Shown here one piece after another: positions 27,018 to 38,252 of a DNA stretch of 61,344 bases. The stretch spans positions 1 to 61,344 of the forward strand of contig NZ_CANROA010000010.1 in assembly GCF_947632095.1 (NCBI RefSeq). Direction: 5' to 3'. The notes below the pieces were generated by a model. The model made no database searches. It saw only the letters and a program-made list of their open reading frames with translations, and was not told the origin of the DNA. Source of the DNA: an uncultured Microbacterium sp. GTDB lineage: Bacteria; Actinomycetota; Actinomycetes; Actinomycetales; Microbacteriaceae. How positions within the stretch are numbered: position 1 is the first letter of the stretch; the number at the start of each line of letters is the position of its first letter. A program made the position numbers and the translations under genes.

Positions 27018-29270
27018 TCACTCGGTGGCGTAGTCCTCCTGGAACATCTCGGGATGCCATGCGTCGTTGATCGTGCGCTGCGCCATCCCGGTGAAGTCCG
27101 ATTCGTCGATGAGCAGATAGCGGGTCGAGTCCGCGCCGTCGTTCCACGTCGTGTCGATGGCTTTCCATCGCCAGTCGATCAGGACGTGGTTCTACGCATG
27201 GGCGCCGCCGACCGTATTACCGGACACGTACACCGATTCCAGGCCCGCCTCGCGGGCGAGGAGGTTGAAGGCGTCGGCGTATCCTCCGCAGACCACCAGT
27301 CCGTCGATCAGCGCGCCGTGCGAGTCCCATGCCCTCCATTGGTCACCGACCGGTTCCGCCAGGATGCTGTTCGACGAGACTTCTGTGTAGGTCTCGTAGT
27401 CGTATTCGATGTTGTCGACCATCCAGGCGTTGATGGCGCCGGCTTTGTCGGCATCGCTCATCTCGGCGTCGACGATTTCGGCGATGATGCCCTCCGCCAG
27501 GGCGCTCAGCCGGGACTGGATCTTCTTCACCGCATCGGCATCTTCGCGATAGGTGACGTAGAGGATCTCTTTCTCGATGACGGCGCTGTCCACGACCGCG
27601 CTGATGAGCGGATTCTGGATGTAGGCCGTTCGGTACGCATCCGCCGGAGCGGGGAGACCCGGTTTCCCGGCGTAGGCGCTCAGATCGACCGCCTGTTCGC
27701 TGGCGGCGAGGTTCGCGGCGATGTACCGGGTCAACTCGTCCGTAGCGAAGAGCTCGTACTCGCTCACCGGTGCGACGGTCGACGGAGTCACGTTGTTCGG
27801 GGATCCGGTGAGATCCGCGAACGTCGTCACCGCTCCCGTCTTCGGCATCTCCATGGACGCTCTTTCGTTGTACGCCGAGACGTAGTCGGCCATGCGTGCC
27901 GGCCAATCCGCTTCCGAAACGCCGTCCGGCTTGAGCGTGTAGAGGGTCACCCGGAAGTCCGTTCCCGGTACCGCCCCCTTCACGAGGCCGGTCATCTGCG
28001 CGTCTTCATCGCCCGAGAGGAACATCCCGAGCGTCACGACGTGCGGGGAGATCGTCGTCGGGTCCAGACGCAGCGGCATCGTGATGGTGTCGCCGTTGAG
28101 CGTCGTGACCGGATACTGCGTCGGGGTCGCACTGAAATCACCGTTATCGCTGAGATCGAACATGTCGCGATAGGCGTTGTATGCGCTGTCGAAGGGCACG
28201 GCTCCGATCACGGAGTTCGCGTCGATATAGCTGATCCGCGAGTGCTTGCCGCCCCGACGGCGACGACCGCCATGTGTGCGAGCGGCTCCGGCTCCTCGTA
28301 GGTGAACAGCGACCCGCCGGTCTCGTCGACGGAGAAGCCCGAGAACAGGCTGAACGTTCGTTCCGGAGCCTCTCCGTGCGTCGGCGGTTTCGAGGTCCAG
28401 CTCGTCTCTGTCGTGGATGCGACGACCGAGGGGCCCGTGTGCCCGCCGTAACCGATGTCGCTCTTGATGAGGAAGTATTCGGTGCTGTCATCGGCACCTT
28501 CCGGCGCATTCCAGGTGGCCTTCACGCTGCCACCGGTGCCGACCATCGAGAAGGTCGGCACGATGGTGTCGAAGAACATCTCGTGGTCGGATGAGCGCAC
28601 GGTGTGCACCAACGGGGTGTCGCGGAGCTCGCCATCGCGGTCGTAGTACTGCACGACGTAATAGGTCTCATAGCTCATCCACGACGCGCGGATCCAGTCG
28701 TCGGCGTCCTCGAGCTCCTCAGCGACCGGATCGAAGTAGGGCACACTCGTCGTTCGCAGCAGCTCAGGCAAACCGCTGCTCACACGAAGCTCGGCGTCCT
28801 CCCACGGGCGGATCGCGACCGTCTGATCCTTCTCGCTCCAGAGATCGTTGTGCGGCAACGAATCTGTCAGAGCACTGTCGAAGAAGATTGCGAAGACGCC
28901 GTCCTCATCGCCATCCGGCAATGTGCGCGGGTCCACGCGCATCGGCACCTCGAGCGATTCCTCCGCTGCCAACTCCACCACGGGCGCCCAGGCGTAGCCG
29001 CCGGCGATCACCGTGCCGCTCGGATCCCGGCCTCCGATGGCCTCAGCGACGACGAGTCCTCCCGCGATCAGCGCGATCACCGCGGCGATACCGATGCCGG
29101 CGATGCCGTCGCACACGGCGCTGCCGCTCCTCCAGCGCGATGGCGGGCGCCGATTCGACGGCTTCTTCCGCGTCGCTCGTGGACTCGGTCCACTGCGTGC
29201 CGTCCCAGTAACGGTACGACGCCGCTCCGGCCGGATCGTCATACCAGCCCGGTGCTGCGGCTTCCGTCAT
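27018..29270 (-). pseudogene. DUF2510-membrane-transglutaminase-like protein, three lesions
   Basis: The frames join into one protein of about 750 residues. It starts MTEAAAPGWYDDPAGAAS (DUF2510, Trp-rich); a frameshift near 29110 leads to a membrane helix (GIAGIGIAAVIALIAGGLVV) and a large extracellular part; a second shift near 28245 leads to the C-terminal transglutaminase-like domain with the Cys motif LVVCGGYADAF. The His motif reads GGAHA-stop-NHV: TAG at 27194-27192 replaces the expected Trp codon TGG, after which the frame continues with IDWRWKAIDTTWNDG (Asp) to TGA at 27018. As written it is inactive. Confidence 0.85.
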
Positions 29271-29328
29271 CGCTGTCCCTTCACAGGCGCATCGGCGCAC
29301 CCGTCGTCACTGTTGGATTGTGTCGCCG

Positions 29329-30057
29329 CTACCAGCGCTCGAGCGCGACCGAGAGCACGGCGATGGCCGCCGGCCCCGCGGTGGATGTACGCACGACCGT
29401 GTCACCCAGCAGCACCCTCTCGGCCCCGGCCTCGTCGAACTTCGCGAGCTCCTCCGGAGCGATGCCGCCCTCGGGCCCCACGATCAGGACCATGTCGCGC
29501 TCATCCGCCCGGATCTGTGAGAGCTTCGTCGTCGCCGTCGGATCGAGCACCAGCATCCGCCGCCCCTCGGATGCCGCGATCAGCTGACCGGTCGTCACGG
29601 GCTCCGCCACCGGCGGCACCCAGGCGCGGTGCGCCTGCTTCGCTGCTTCACGCACGATGGTCGCCCACCGCTCGCGTCCCTTGACGGCTTTCGCACCCTC
29701 CCAGCGGGAGATGCTGCGCGTGGCCTGCCACGGGATGACACCATCGATGCCGAGTTCGCAGGAAGTCTGCACCGCGAGCTCGTCACGGTCGCCCTTTGCG
29801 AGTGCCTGCGCGAGGAAGAGACGTATGGTCGGAGCGTCCTGTGCGCGGCGTCCCGTGACCTCGACGTTCACCAGCGACGCGGAGACATCGGTCACGACTC
29901 CCTCGAGCCAGATGCCGGCCCCGTCGCCGAGCGTCACCTGCTCCCCCACCCGCAACCGGCGCACGACGGCCGCGTGCTTCGCCTCGGCTCCCGTGAGCGC
30001 CACGATGTCGCCGATGCGCGCATCGGTGCAGGTCGGGGCGAGGAAGTGCAGTGCCAT
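29329..30057 (-). CDS. rsmE: 16S rRNA (uracil1498-N3)-methyltransferase
   Basis: 242 residues, SPOUT methyltransferase. N-terminal PUA-like part (HAAVVRRLRVGEQVTLGDG), then LAQALAKGDRDELAVQTSCELG, RWATIVREAAKQAHRAWVP and the knot motif MVLIVGPEGGIAPEELAKF with LLGDTVVRTSTAGPAAI. ATG at 30057 shares one base with the dnaJ stop (TGATG). Confidence 0.96.
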   Translation of the reverse strand: MALHFLAPTCTDARIGDIVALTGAEAKHAAVVRRLRVGEQVTLGDGAGIWLEGVVTDVSASLVNVEVTGRRAQDAPTIRLFLAQALAKGDRDELAVQTSCELGIDGVIPWQATRSISRWEGAKAVKGRERWATIVREAAKQAHRAWVPPVAEPVTTGQLIAASEGRRMLVLDPTATTKLSQIRADERDMVLIVGPEGGIAPEELAKFDEAGAERVLLGDTVVRTSTAGPAAIAVLSVALERW

Positions 30058-31172
30058 CAGCCGCGGAACTTGTCGCGCAGCTTCGAGAACAGTCCCTGCT
30101 GGAACTGGGCCAATTGCGGTGCCGGTGCCTTCTGCTTCTTGGCGAAGTCCTCGATGAGCTTGCGCTGCGCCGAGTCGAGCTTCGTCGGGGTGACGACCTG
30201 AACGGCGACACGGAGGTCGCCGCGCTGCGTGCCGCGCAGCGGAGTCACGCCGCGCCCCTTGATCGTCAGGATGTCGCCGGATTGCACACCCGAGCGGATC
30301 TCCAGATCGACCTGGCCATCGAGGCCCTGGATCGAGGTCTGGGTGCCGAGGATCGCATCGGCCATCGAGACCTCCAGCGTCGCCAGCAGATCGTCGCCGT
30401 CGCGGCTGAACGCGGCGTGCGAGGCGACCGAGATCTCGACGTAGAGGTCGCCGTTCGGACCACCGGCACGGCCGACCTCGCCGGATCCGGGCAGCTGCAG
30501 GCGCAGCCCGGTCTCGACGCCCGCGGGAATGTCGAGCGAAACGGTGCGGCGCGAGCGCACACGCCCCTCGCCGTGGCACGACCCGCACGGGTGCGGGATG
30601 ACGGTTCCGTAACCGGAGCAGCTGCCGCAGGGCTGCGAGGTGACGACGTTTCCGAGGAGGCTCCGCACCTGGCGCTGCACATGTCCGGTGCCATGGCAGA
30701 TGTCGCAGGTGGCGGGCGAAGTGCCCGGCTGCGTGCAGGCGCCCTGACAGGTCTCGCAGAGCACCGCGGTGTCTACCTCGATGTCGCGGTGCGCGCCGAA
30801 GATGACGTCGCCGAGCTCCATCGTGACGCGCACGAGCGCATCCTGTCCGCGCTCCTTGCGCGAGCGCGGGCGGTTACCGCGCCCTCCGCCCTGGCCGCCG
30901 AAGAACGTCTCGAAGATGTCCCCGAAGCCGCCGAACCCTCCGAAGTCGCCGCCGGCGCCGTCCCCGCCGCCCATGTCGTAACGACGACGCGAGTCGTCAT
31001 CGCTGAGCACGTCATAGGCGTGCGTGACGAGCTTGAACCGTTCGGCCGCATCCTCCCCCGGGTTCACATCGGGATGCAGCTGCCGAGCGAGCTTGCGGTA
31101 CGCCTTCTTGATCTCATCCGTCGATGCGTCCTGGGAAACTCCGAGGACTTCGTAATGGTCCGCCACAATCAC
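30057..31172 (-). CDS. dnaJ: Chaperone DnaJ
   Basis: 371 residues. J domain with [16 protein letters not shown], a Gly/Phe-rich region (about 75-105), four zinc motifs [32 protein letters not shown], and the C-terminal substrate domain. The first zinc motif ends in Cys instead of the usual Gly (CxxCxGxG). This is the HrcA-linked DnaJ2 type of actinobacteria, 34 bp downstream of hrcA and under the CIRCE element. Confidence 0.96.
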   Translation of the reverse strand: MIVADHYEVLGVSQDASTDEIKKAYRKLARQLHPDVNPGEDAAERFKLVTHAYDVLSDDDSRRRYDMGGGDGAGGDFGGFGGFGDIFETFFGGQGGGRGNRPRSRKERGQDALVRVTMELGDVIFGAHRDIEVDTAVLCETCQGACTQPGTSPATCDICHGTGHVQRQVRSLLGNVVTSQPCGSCSGYGTVIPHPCGSCHGEGRVRSRRTVSLDIPAGVETGLRLQLPGSGEVGRAGGPNGDLYVEISVASHAAFSRDGDDLLATLEVSMADAILGTQTSIQGLDGQVDLEIRSGVQSGDILTIKGRGVTPLRGTQRGDLRVAVQVVTPTKLDSAQRKLIEDFAKKQKAPAPQLAQFQQGLFSKLRDKFRG

Positions 31173-31206
31173 CTTCCTGCGTGTGCGTGCACACGCGCGT
31201 ACCGCT

Positions 31207-32241
31207 TCAGCGGCGCGCCTCGTCTTCGTCGAGCATGCGCGAGAGGTAGCGGGCCACAGCCCGCGCCGCCGCGAGATTGCTCGGGTAGTCCATCCGGGTG
31301 GGACCCATCACGCCGACGCGCGCTGTTCCTCCCGGAGTCAGATAGTTGCTCGCGACGATGGATGCCTCGGGCAGCCCGAACGGTTCGTTCTCGGCGCCGA
31401 TGCTCGCCGCGAGACCATGCTCGTCGGTCACCATCTCGCTCATCAGCCGCAGCAGGGTCACCTGCTCCTCGATTGCTTCGAGGAGCGGGTGGATGCTGCC
31501 GCGGAAGTCCTGTTCGCGTCGCGCGAGTGTCGCGGCTCCCGCCATCACGAGCCGCTCCTGGCGGAACTCGGCGAGCTCCTCGCCGATCACGGACGCCAGC
31601 GCACGGGCCGCGACATCGATGCGCGAAGGCTCGGAGCCCTTCTGCAGCGCCTGCACGCGGTCGGTCGCCTCGCGCACCGTCTGGCCGGTGAGCAGGGCCG
31701 ACAGCCGTGCCCGCACGACGGCGACCTCGGCGTCGTCGAGATCCAACGGCAGCCCGGTGATCCGTTGCGAGACTCCACCGGCATCCGTCACGAGCACGAC
31801 GAGGAGGCGGTTCGGTGCGAGCGCCACCAGCTCGATATGCGTGAGGTGCGCGCGGGCGAACGACGGGTACTGCGCGAGAGCGACCTGGCCCGTCAGGCGG
31901 GTCAGCACACGGACCGTGCGCGCCATGAGGTCGTCGAGGTCGGCGGGATCCGTGAGGAAGCCCTCGATCGCATTGCGCTGCGCCGAGGACAGAGGGCGCA
32001 GTTGCGCCAAATGGTTCACGAAGACCCGGTAGCCCTTGTCCGTCGGCACGCGACCGGAGGAGGTGTGCGGAGCCGTGATGAGTTCTTCGTCCTCGAGCTG
32101 GGCCATGTCGTTGCGGACCGTCGCGGCCGAGACGCCGAAGGAATGGCGGTCGACGATCGACTTGCTGCCGACCGGCTCACGCGTCTCGACGTAGTCCTGG
32201 ACGATGGCCTGAAGAACTTGAAGTCCTCGCTCGGTGACCAT
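31207..32241 (-). CDS. hrcA: Heat-inducible repressor HrcA
   Basis: 344 residues from the ATG at 32241, with GGGAGG 6 bases upstream. N-terminal winged helix ([40 protein letters not shown]), the [16 protein letters not shown] signature, and C-terminal [17 protein letters not shown] [16 protein letters not shown]. It binds CIRCE and represses the hrcA-dnaJ operon. Confidence 0.97.
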   Translation of the reverse strand: MVTERGLQVLQAIVQDYVETREPVGSKSIVDRHSFGVSAATVRNDMAQLEDEELITAPHTSSGRVPTDKGYRVFVNHLAQLRPLSSAQRNAIEGFLTDPADLDDLMARTVRVLTRLTGQVALAQYPSFARAHLTHIELVALAPNRLLVVLVTDAGGVSQRITGLPLDLDDAEVAVVRARLSALLTGQTVREATDRVQALQKGSEPSRIDVAARALASVIGEELAEFRQERLVMAGAATLARREQDFRGSIHPLLEAIEEQVTLLRLMSEMVTDEHGLAASIGAENEPFGLPEASIVASNYLTPGGTARVGVMGPTRMDYPSNLAAARAVARYLSRMLDEDEARR

Positions 32242-32255
32242 GTCGCGCCTCCCTT

Positions 32256-32282
32256 CTGGCACTCAGATACCCGGAGTGCCAA
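32256..32282 (-). promoter_or_regulatory. CIRCE operator and promoter of hrcA-dnaJ
   Basis: On the minus strand: TTGGCACTC, 9 bases, GAGTGCCAG, close to the CIRCE consensus TTAGCACTC-N9-GAGTGCTAA. It directly follows a -10-like TAGAAT (32287-32282); a weak -35, GCTGAC, lies 16 bases further up, inside the end of hemW. Lies 14 bp before the hrcA start. Confidence 0.9.
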
Positions 32283-32296
32283 TTCTACCCCGGTGC

Positions 32297-33523
32297 TCAA
32301 TCCGTCAGCTCGCGCACCACGGCATCCGCGAGCAGCCGGCCCTTCAGCGTCAACCGGATCCGGCCACGAAGGGCTGCCGGAGCGTCCACGAGCCCATCTG
32401 CGATGAGCCCGGCAACGCGGGTGCGATTCGCCTCCGGAAGATCGACGATGGCCATGCCCTCCGCCAGGCGGGTCTCGAGGAGAACCCGCTCCAGAAGATG
32501 AGACGCCGCATCCGGGCGCTCGGTTCCCGCTGCCGGGGACTCGGATACCGCGAGCCGCTGCGCATAGGCTGCCGGATGCTTCACATTCCACCAGCGCAAA
32601 CCCGCGACATGGCTGTGCGCACCGGGGCCGAATCCCCACCAGTCGTTCCCCCGCCAGTAGGCGAGATTGTGGAGTGACCGGTGATCGGCGTCCGGCACCG
32701 ACCTCGCCCAGTTGCTGACCTCGTACCACTCGAAGCCGGCCGCGGCCAGGCGGGAATCCACCGTCTCGTACATGTCGGCCTGAAGATCATCATCAGGGCG
32801 CGGCACCTCGCCGCGACGGATCTGACGGGCGAGCTTCGTGCCGTCCTCGATGATCAGGGCGTAGGCGGAGATGTGGTCGGACTCGAGCGCGAGCGCAGCA
32901 TCCAGCGAAGCCTCCCAATCGGCGAGGGACTCCCCGGGGGCGCCGTAGATCAGGTCGACACTAACCTCGAGGCCCGCGCCCTTCGCCGCTGCAACCGCTG
33001 CGCGGACGTTCTCGGGCCGGTGCGTGCGGTCCAGCGCCGCCAGCACATGCGGCACGGCCGACTGCATGCCGACCGAGAGCCGGGTGACTCCGGCGTCGGC
33101 GAGCGTGCGCGCAACCTCATCCGTCACCGTGTCGGGGTTCGCCTCGACTGTGACCTCGGCGCCCTCACGGATCCCGAAGGCGTCGATGGCCGTTTCGAGC
33201 ATCCGTGCGAGATCGCCCGCCGGAAGAAGTGTCGGCGTGCCTCCGCCGAAGAAGACCGTGTCCATCGGGCGCAGCGCTCCCGCATCGCCCAGAACCCGCT
33301 TCGCGAGCGCGATCTCCGCCCGGAGCGTGTCGGCGTAATCGTCCTGACGGGCGCCGCGCAACTCGCTGGAGGTATAGGTGTTGAAGTCGCAGTAGCCGCA
33401 CCGCACACGGCAGAACGGGATGTGCAGATACGCCGAGAATGGAACCTGCGCATCGATCGGCAGATCAGCGGGCAGACGACCATCGCTCGGAGCAGGATCC
33501 CCGAGCGGCAGAGCACCGGCCAT
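32297..33523 (-). CDS. hemW: Heme chaperone HemW (radical SAM)
   Basis: 408 residues. Radical SAM cluster HIPFCRVRCGYCDFNTYT (CxxxCxxC), FFGGGTPTLLP, the extra Cys-free GVQS-like SVGMQSAVPHVLAALDRTH, and HNLAYWRGNDWWGFGPGAHS, whose HNxxYW motif separates HemW from HemN. HemW delivers heme to respiratory enzymes and is not the coproporphyrinogen oxidase. ATG overlaps the upstream stop by one base. Confidence 0.95.
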   Translation of the reverse strand: MAGALPLGDPAPSDGRLPADLPIDAQVPFSAYLHIPFCRVRCGYCDFNTYTSSELRGARQDDYADTLRAEIALAKRVLGDAGALRPMDTVFFGGGTPTLLPAGDLARMLETAIDAFGIREGAEVTVEANPDTVTDEVARTLADAGVTRLSVGMQSAVPHVLAALDRTHRPENVRAAVAAAKGAGLEVSVDLIYGAPGESLADWEASLDAALALESDHISAYALIIEDGTKLARQIRRGEVPRPDDDLQADMYETVDSRLAAAGFEWYEVSNWARSVPDADHRSLHNLAYWRGNDWWGFGPGAHSHVAGLRWWNVKHPAAYAQRLAVSESPAAGTERPDAASHLLERVLLETRLAEGMAIVDLPEANRTRVAGLIADGLVDAPAALRGRIRLTLKGRLLADAVVRELTD

Positions 33524-34176
33524 CAGAGCGGCGTCGCGTAGAGCGGGGAGATCGCACGCAGATAGCGGTCGAACAGCTCCTTGCGCCGCCGCTTCACGAG
33601 CCCCGGAACGAAACGGTAGAGCACGGACACCGGCGCGTCGAATGCGCGCACGGTGAACCAGACCTCATCCGTGTCCTCGCGCCAGTCGATCTCGAAGAGC
33701 TCCTCGCCGCTTACGACGGAACCGCCCACCGTGCCCAGCACGAAGCCGATCCGACGGGGCTCCTCGTTCACCGAGATGACCCGCAGCTCGGCATCCGCGC
33801 GCATGCCGGAGACGCGGCCGCGCAGCGTCAGGGTCATGCCCGGGCCGACGAAGGGCGTCCCCTCGGCGTCGAAGCGTTGCTCGACTTCGCGCTTGCTCGG
33901 CGCAACCGGGTTTCCCTCGGCGTCGAAACTCACGCCCGCGTAGGTAGGACCGGCGGCAGGGCGCACATCTTCGACGTGCAGACCCGCGGCACGCTGAGCC
34001 GTCCAGGACAGCAACGCATCTCCGGCGGTTCGGAAACGCTCCTCGCCGCTGCCGATCCTCCAGGAGTTCTCCGCCGGCACGCTGCGCTCCGGCGGATACT
34101 GCATCAGATCAGGGGCGTGTGTTGCGCCGACCGCTGCGTAATCGACCGTCTCGTCCCGGAATGTCCCACGCCGCAT
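33523..34176 (-). CDS. DUF1990-family protein
   Basis: 217 residues, beginning MRRGTFRDETVDYAAVGATHAPDL. The matching features are SWRIGSGEERFRTAGDALLSW, AGVSFDAEGNPV, and PRRIGFVLGTVGGSVVSGEELFEIDW, which are hallmark blocks of DUF1990 (START-like). Biochemical role unknown. A -10-like TAGTCT lies 7 bases upstream of its ATG, and it is 62 bp downstream of lepA. Confidence 0.88.
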   Translation of the reverse strand: MRRGTFRDETVDYAAVGATHAPDLMQYPPERSVPAENSWRIGSGEERFRTAGDALLSWTAQRAAGLHVEDVRPAAGPTYAGVSFDAEGNPVAPSKREVEQRFDAEGTPFVGPGMTLTLRGRVSGMRADAELRVISVNEEPRRIGFVLGTVGGSVVSGEELFEIDWREDTDEVWFTVRAFDAPVSVLYRFVPGLVKRRRKELFDRYLRAISPLYATPL

Positions 34177-34238
34177 GACACCCAGACTACTGGGACGGTC
34201 CTGGACGAACACCCCCACACGCGATGAGGATGCCACGC

Positions 34239-36089
34239 CTACTTCTTGTCCTTGCCCTCGACGTCACCGGAGAGCGCGGCGATGAACGCCTCCTGGGGGA
34301 CCTCGACGCGACCGACCATCTTCATGCGCTTCTTGCCCTCCTTCTGCTTCTCGAGCAGCTTCCGCTTACGGCTGATGTCACCGCCGTAGCACTTGGCGAG
34401 CACATCCTTGCGGAGGGCGCGGATCGTCTCGCGGGCGATGATGCGCGCGCCGATCGCCGCCTGGATCGGCACTTCGAAGTTCTGGCGAGGGATGAGCTTG
34501 CGCAGTCGCTCGGTCATGAGCGTTCCGTATGCGTAGGCCTTCTCACGATGGACGATGGCGCTGAACGCGTCGACCTTGTCGCCCTGGAGCAGCACGTCGA
34601 CCTTCACGAGATCGGCGGTCTGCTGGCCGGCGGGCTCGTAGTCGAGGCTCGCATAGCCCTGCGTCTTGGATTTCAGGTGGTCGAAGAAGTCGAAGACGAT
34701 CTCGCCGAGGGGCATCATGTAGCGAAGCTCGACGCGCTCCTCGCTGAAGTACTCCATGCCCAGCAGCGAGCCGCGGCGCGACTGGCACAGCTCCATGACG
34801 GCGCCGACATAGTCCTTGGGCAGGAGGATCGCGGTCTTGACCATGGGCTCTGCGACCGAGGCGACCCGGCCATCGGGGTACTCGCTCGGGTTCGTGACGG
34901 TGACCGTCTCGCCCGTATCGGTCGTGACCTCGTAGATCACGCTCGGCGCGGTCGTGATCAGGTCGAGTCCGAACTCACGGCTGAGGCGCTCGGTGATGAT
35001 CTCGAGGTGCAGCAGACCCAGGAATCCGCATCGGAAGCCGAAGCCGAGCGCCACGGAGGTCTCGGGCTCGTACTGCAGCGAGGCATCCGACAGCTTGAGC
35101 TTGTCGAGCGCTTCGCGCAGATCCGCGTAGTCGCTGCCGTCGATCGGGTAGATGCCCGAGAACACCATGGGCTTCGGGTCGGTGTACCCGGCCAGCGGCT
35201 CGGCAGCCGGCTTGCGAGCGGTCGTCACCGTGTCGCCGACCTTGGAGAGGCGGACGTCCTTCACGCCGGTGATCAGGTAGCCGACCTCGCCGACGCCGAG
35301 GCCCTTGGAAGGAATCGGCTCCGGACTCGAGACGCCGATCTCCAGCAGCTCGTGCTGCGCATTGGTCGACATCATCTGGATGCGCTCACGCGGAGTCAGC
35401 GCTCCGTCGATCATGCGCACATAGGTGACCACGCCGCGGTAGGAGTCGTAGACCGAATCGAAGATCATCGCGCGCGCCGGAGCATCCGCATCACCGACGG
35501 GAGCAGGGATCTCGCGCACCAGACGGTCGAGGAGGTCCTCGACGCCGACGCCGGTCTTGCCCGAGACGCGCAGGACGTCTTCCGGGCGGCCGCCGATCAG
35601 GTCGGCGAGCTCCTTGGCGAACTTATCGGGATCCGCCGCCGGCAGATCGATCTTGTTCAGCACCGGGATGATCGTCAGATCATTCTCGAGCGCGAGGTAG
35701 AGGTTCGCGAGCGTCTGGGCCTCGATGCCCTGCGCCGCATCGACGAGGAGGATGGCGCCCTCGCAGGCGGCAAGCGACCGCGACACCTCGTAGGTGAAGT
35801 CGACGTGACCGGGGGTGTCGATCATGTTGAGGGCGAACGTCTCGCCCTCGATCTCCCAGGGCATGCGCACGGCCTGGCTCTTGATGGTGATACCGCGCTC
35901 TCGCTCGATATCCATGCGATCGAGGTACTGCGCACGCATGTCGCGATCGGCGACCGCGCCGGTGATCTGCAGCATGCGGTCGGCGAGCGTCGACTTGCCG
36001 TGGTCGATGTGGGCGATGATGCAGAAGTTTCGGATCTGCGAGGGCGGCGTCGCGGAAGGCGAAAGCGGTTTCAGGGCACGTGGAGACAT
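34239..36089 (-). CDS. lepA: Elongation factor 4 (LepA)
   Basis: 616 residues; translational GTPase acting on stalled or maturing ribosomes. G1 [16 protein letters not shown]2 [13 protein letters not shown]3 [15 protein letters not shown]4 [10 protein letters not shown], and the LepA-specific C-terminal domain ending [20 protein letters not shown]. Start [16 protein letters not shown]; divergent from the peptide ABC operon across 235 bp that holds no gene I can see. Confidence 0.98.
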   Translation of the reverse strand: MSPRALKPLSPSATPPSQIRNFCIIAHIDHGKSTLADRMLQITGAVADRDMRAQYLDRMDIERERGITIKSQAVRMPWEIEGETFALNMIDTPGHVDFTYEVSRSLAACEGAILLVDAAQGIEAQTLANLYLALENDLTIIPVLNKIDLPAADPDKFAKELADLIGGRPEDVLRVSGKTGVGVEDLLDRLVREIPAPVGDADAPARAMIFDSVYDSYRGVVTYVRMIDGALTPRERIQMMSTNAQHELLEIGVSSPEPIPSKGLGVGEVGYLITGVKDVRLSKVGDTVTTARKPAAEPLAGYTDPKPMVFSGIYPIDGSDYADLREALDKLKLSDASLQYEPETSVALGFGFRCGFLGLLHLEIITERLSREFGLDLITTAPSVIYEVTTDTGETVTVTNPSEYPDGRVASVAEPMVKTAILLPKDYVGAVMELCQSRRGSLLGMEYFSEERVELRYMMPLGEIVFDFFDHLKSKTQGYASLDYEPAGQQTADLVKVDVLLQGDKVDAFSAIVHREKAYAYGTLMTERLRKLIPRQNFEVPIQAAIGARIIARETIRALRKDVLAKCYGGDISRKRKLLEKQKEGKKRMKMVGRVEVPQEAFIAALSGDVEGKDKK

Positions 36090-36324
36090 GTCCCGTCCAG
36101 TCTACGGTCAGGGGCGCCTAATGTTCGATTCCTCGACTGCGGTGATAGTCTCTCGAGGTTGCTCTGTACGAATCCGTGACACTCGGTGCCAGCGGAAACC
36201 CGACTCCGTACCAGTCGTTGAATGGTGAATCGGTCGCGCAACCGAGTCGAAGATGTTTGACTGAATCTCGACTCAGCGCCTCCCGGCCGATCCCGAATGC
36301 GCCTGCAAAGAGAAAGACACGAAC

Positions 36325-37308
36325 TTGATCAAGTATCTCCTGCGCCGCACCCTCGGCTGGCTAGCGATGATCGTGGTCGCGACGAACATTACCTTCTTCT
36401 TGGCGTGGGGGTTCCTCAACCCGCGTAATAATTTCGTCGGCCGCCGTCCCCCGCTGAGCGAAGAGCAGATCGTCAAACTGCTCGAACCCCGGAATCTCAG
36501 CGACTCCGTGCCCATCTGGGAGCGCTGGTGGAACTGGTTCAGCGCCATCCTCTTCCGCTGGGACTGGGGCGTGAGCCCGACCGGCGGCTCGATCAACGAG
36601 CAGATCGCCTACCGCATGTGGGTGAGCGCCGAGCTCGTCCTCGGCGCGACGATCATCATGACGGTCATCGGTGTCGCGATCGGTGTCTACACGGCATCCC
36701 GGCAGTACAAGCTCGCCGACCGCATCGGTCAGGCGACCTCGATCATCACGATGAACATCAACGTGATCGTGGCCGCCCTCGGAATCGTTCTGCTCGCGAT
36801 CGCGCTGAACGACCTCGTCGGGACCCGCATCTTCTATGTCACCGGCTCGTCGAGCAAGGGCGTCGAGGGGTTCTTCCCGGTACTCATAGACAAGTTGCAG
36901 CATGTGACTCTGCCGACCATCGCGCTCGTCATCACCGGCTACGCGGGCACCCACTTCCTGCAGCGCTCGCTGCTGCTCGACAACATCAACGCCGACTACG
37001 TCCGCACCGCGCGTGCGAAGGGCCTGACGAAGCCGCAGGCGATTCGCAAGCACGCGCTGCGGACTTCTCTGATCCCCGTCGCCACGCAGGTCGCCTTCAG
37101 CATCCCCGGCATCTTCACCGGTGCGATCCTGACGGAGACGATCTTCGCCTGGAACGGCATGGGCAAGTACTTCATCGAGACCATCACGAAGAACGACATC
37201 AATGGTGTCGTCGCCGTGGCCGCGTTCGGAGGCGTCATGGTCGCCATCGGCGCCGTGCTCTCGGACATCATCGTCGTGGTCCTCGACCCGCGAGTGAGGG
37301 TGAGCTGA
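36325..37308 (+). CDS. Peptide ABC transporter permease 1 (DppB-like)
   Basis: 327 residues, starts with TTG. About six membrane helices (first at 9-29, then 99-125, 135-160, and three near the C-terminus) and the EAA-type loop LLLDNINADYVRTARAKGLT. The N-terminal extracellular loop is long, with WWNWFSAILFRWDWGVSPTGG. First gene of a plus-strand operon with a second permease, a double ATPase and a lipoprotein, a di-/oligopeptide importer. The upstream 235 bp hold no clear promoter to my eye. Confidence 0.92.
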   Translation: MIKYLLRRTLGWLAMIVVATNITFFLAWGFLNPRNNFVGRRPPLSEEQIVKLLEPRNLSDSVPIWERWWNWFSAILFRWDWGVSPTGGSINEQIAYRMWVSAELVLGATIIMTVIGVAIGVYTASRQYKLADRIGQATSIITMNINVIVAALGIVLLAIALNDLVGTRIFYVTGSSSKGVEGFFPVLIDKLQHVTLPTIALVITGYAGTHFLQRSLLLDNINADYVRTARAKGLTKPQAIRKHALRTSLIPVATQVAFSIPGIFTGAILTETIFAWNGMGKYFIETITKNDINGVVAVAAFGGVMVAIGAVLSDIIVVVLDPRVRVS

Positions 37309-37310
37309 AC

Positions 37311-38252
37311 ATGAGTGAAATGATCGACCCCCTGGCCTCACCCATCCCCGACCCCGCGGTCGAGGAATCCCGTGAGGAGCAGACCACCGGCAAGCCCATG
37401 TCGAAGTGGACGCTGTACTCGCGCCGTTTCTTGCGGAACAAGCCCGCAGTCGGCGGCATCGTGATCTTCGTTCTGCTGGTGCTTTTCGCCATCATTGCGC
37501 CGCTCGTCGCGAAGTATGACCACATCGAGCTCGACTTCCTCGCTCTGAGCAGCCCGCCTTCTCCGGAACACTGGTTCGGCACCACGCCGTCCGGAAATGA
37601 TGCGTTTGCGCAAGTCGCGATAGGCCTGCAGCGCTCTCTCATGATCGCTGTCAGCGTCTCGCTCGGCACGACGGTCCTCTCCGCGATCATCGGCACGGCC
37701 GCAGCCTACTTCGGCGGCATGACCGAAAAGATCACACTCATGGTGATCCACTTCATGATGGTGATCCCCAGCTTCCTGATCCTCTCGCTGCTTTCGAACA
37801 AGTCCGGCGGCGACTGGCGTGTGATCGCGCTGATCATGATCTTCGTGACCGGCTGGTACTTCCCCGCCCGTGTCGTCTGGACAACAGCCCTCTCCCTGCG
37901 CGAGCGCGAATACGTGCACGCCGCTCGCTACATGGGCGTGGGCGGTTTCCGTATCGTCCTGCGCCACCTCATCCCGAACATCGGCTCGCTGCTCATCATC
38001 AACTTCACGCTCGGCATCGTCAACGCAGTGATGGCGGAAACCGGACTGTCGTTCATCGGCTTCGGCGTGAAGATCCCCGATGTCTCTCTCGGCTCCCTGA
38101 TCGGTTCCGGCGCGAACATCATCACCAGCGCACCTTGGCTGTTCTACTTCCCCGCTGCAGCCCTGACGCTGCTCACGGTGTCGATGGCACTCGTCGCCGA
38201 CGGTCTGCGCGATGCCCTCGATCCCACCTCGGCGGCTGGAGGTCGCGCATGA
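37311..38252 (+). CDS. Peptide ABC transporter permease 2 (DppC-like)
   Basis: 313 residues. A cytoplasmic N-tail with RRFLRNKPAVGGIVIFVLL leads into helix 1, followed by DPP-type sequence HWFGTTPSGNDAFAQVAIG, and the EAA loop REREYVHAARYMGVGGFRIVLRHLIPN. Pairs with the TTG-started permease upstream (2 bp gap) and overlaps the ATPase gene by ATGA. Confidence 0.93.
   Translation: MSEMIDPLASPIPDPAVEESREEQTTGKPMSKWTLYSRRFLRNKPAVGGIVIFVLLVLFAIIAPLVAKYDHIELDFLALSSPPSPEHWFGTTPSGNDAFAQVAIGLQRSLMIAVSVSLGTTVLSAIIGTAAAYFGGMTEKITLMVIHFMMVIPSFLILSLLSNKSGGDWRVIALIMIFVTGWYFPARVVWTTALSLREREYVHAARYMGVGGFRIVLRHLIPNIGSLLIINFTLGIVNAVMAETGLSFIGFGVKIPDVSLGSLIGSGANIITSAPWLFYFPAAALTLLTVSMALVADGLRDALDPTSAAGGRA

Noticed and set aside
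31207..32262. Earlier hrcA start at 32262
   Set aside because: It would lie in the CIRCE operator; the ATG at 32241 has a good ribosome-binding site.
34224..36179. 651-codon plus-strand open frame
   Set aside because: Antisense of lepA.
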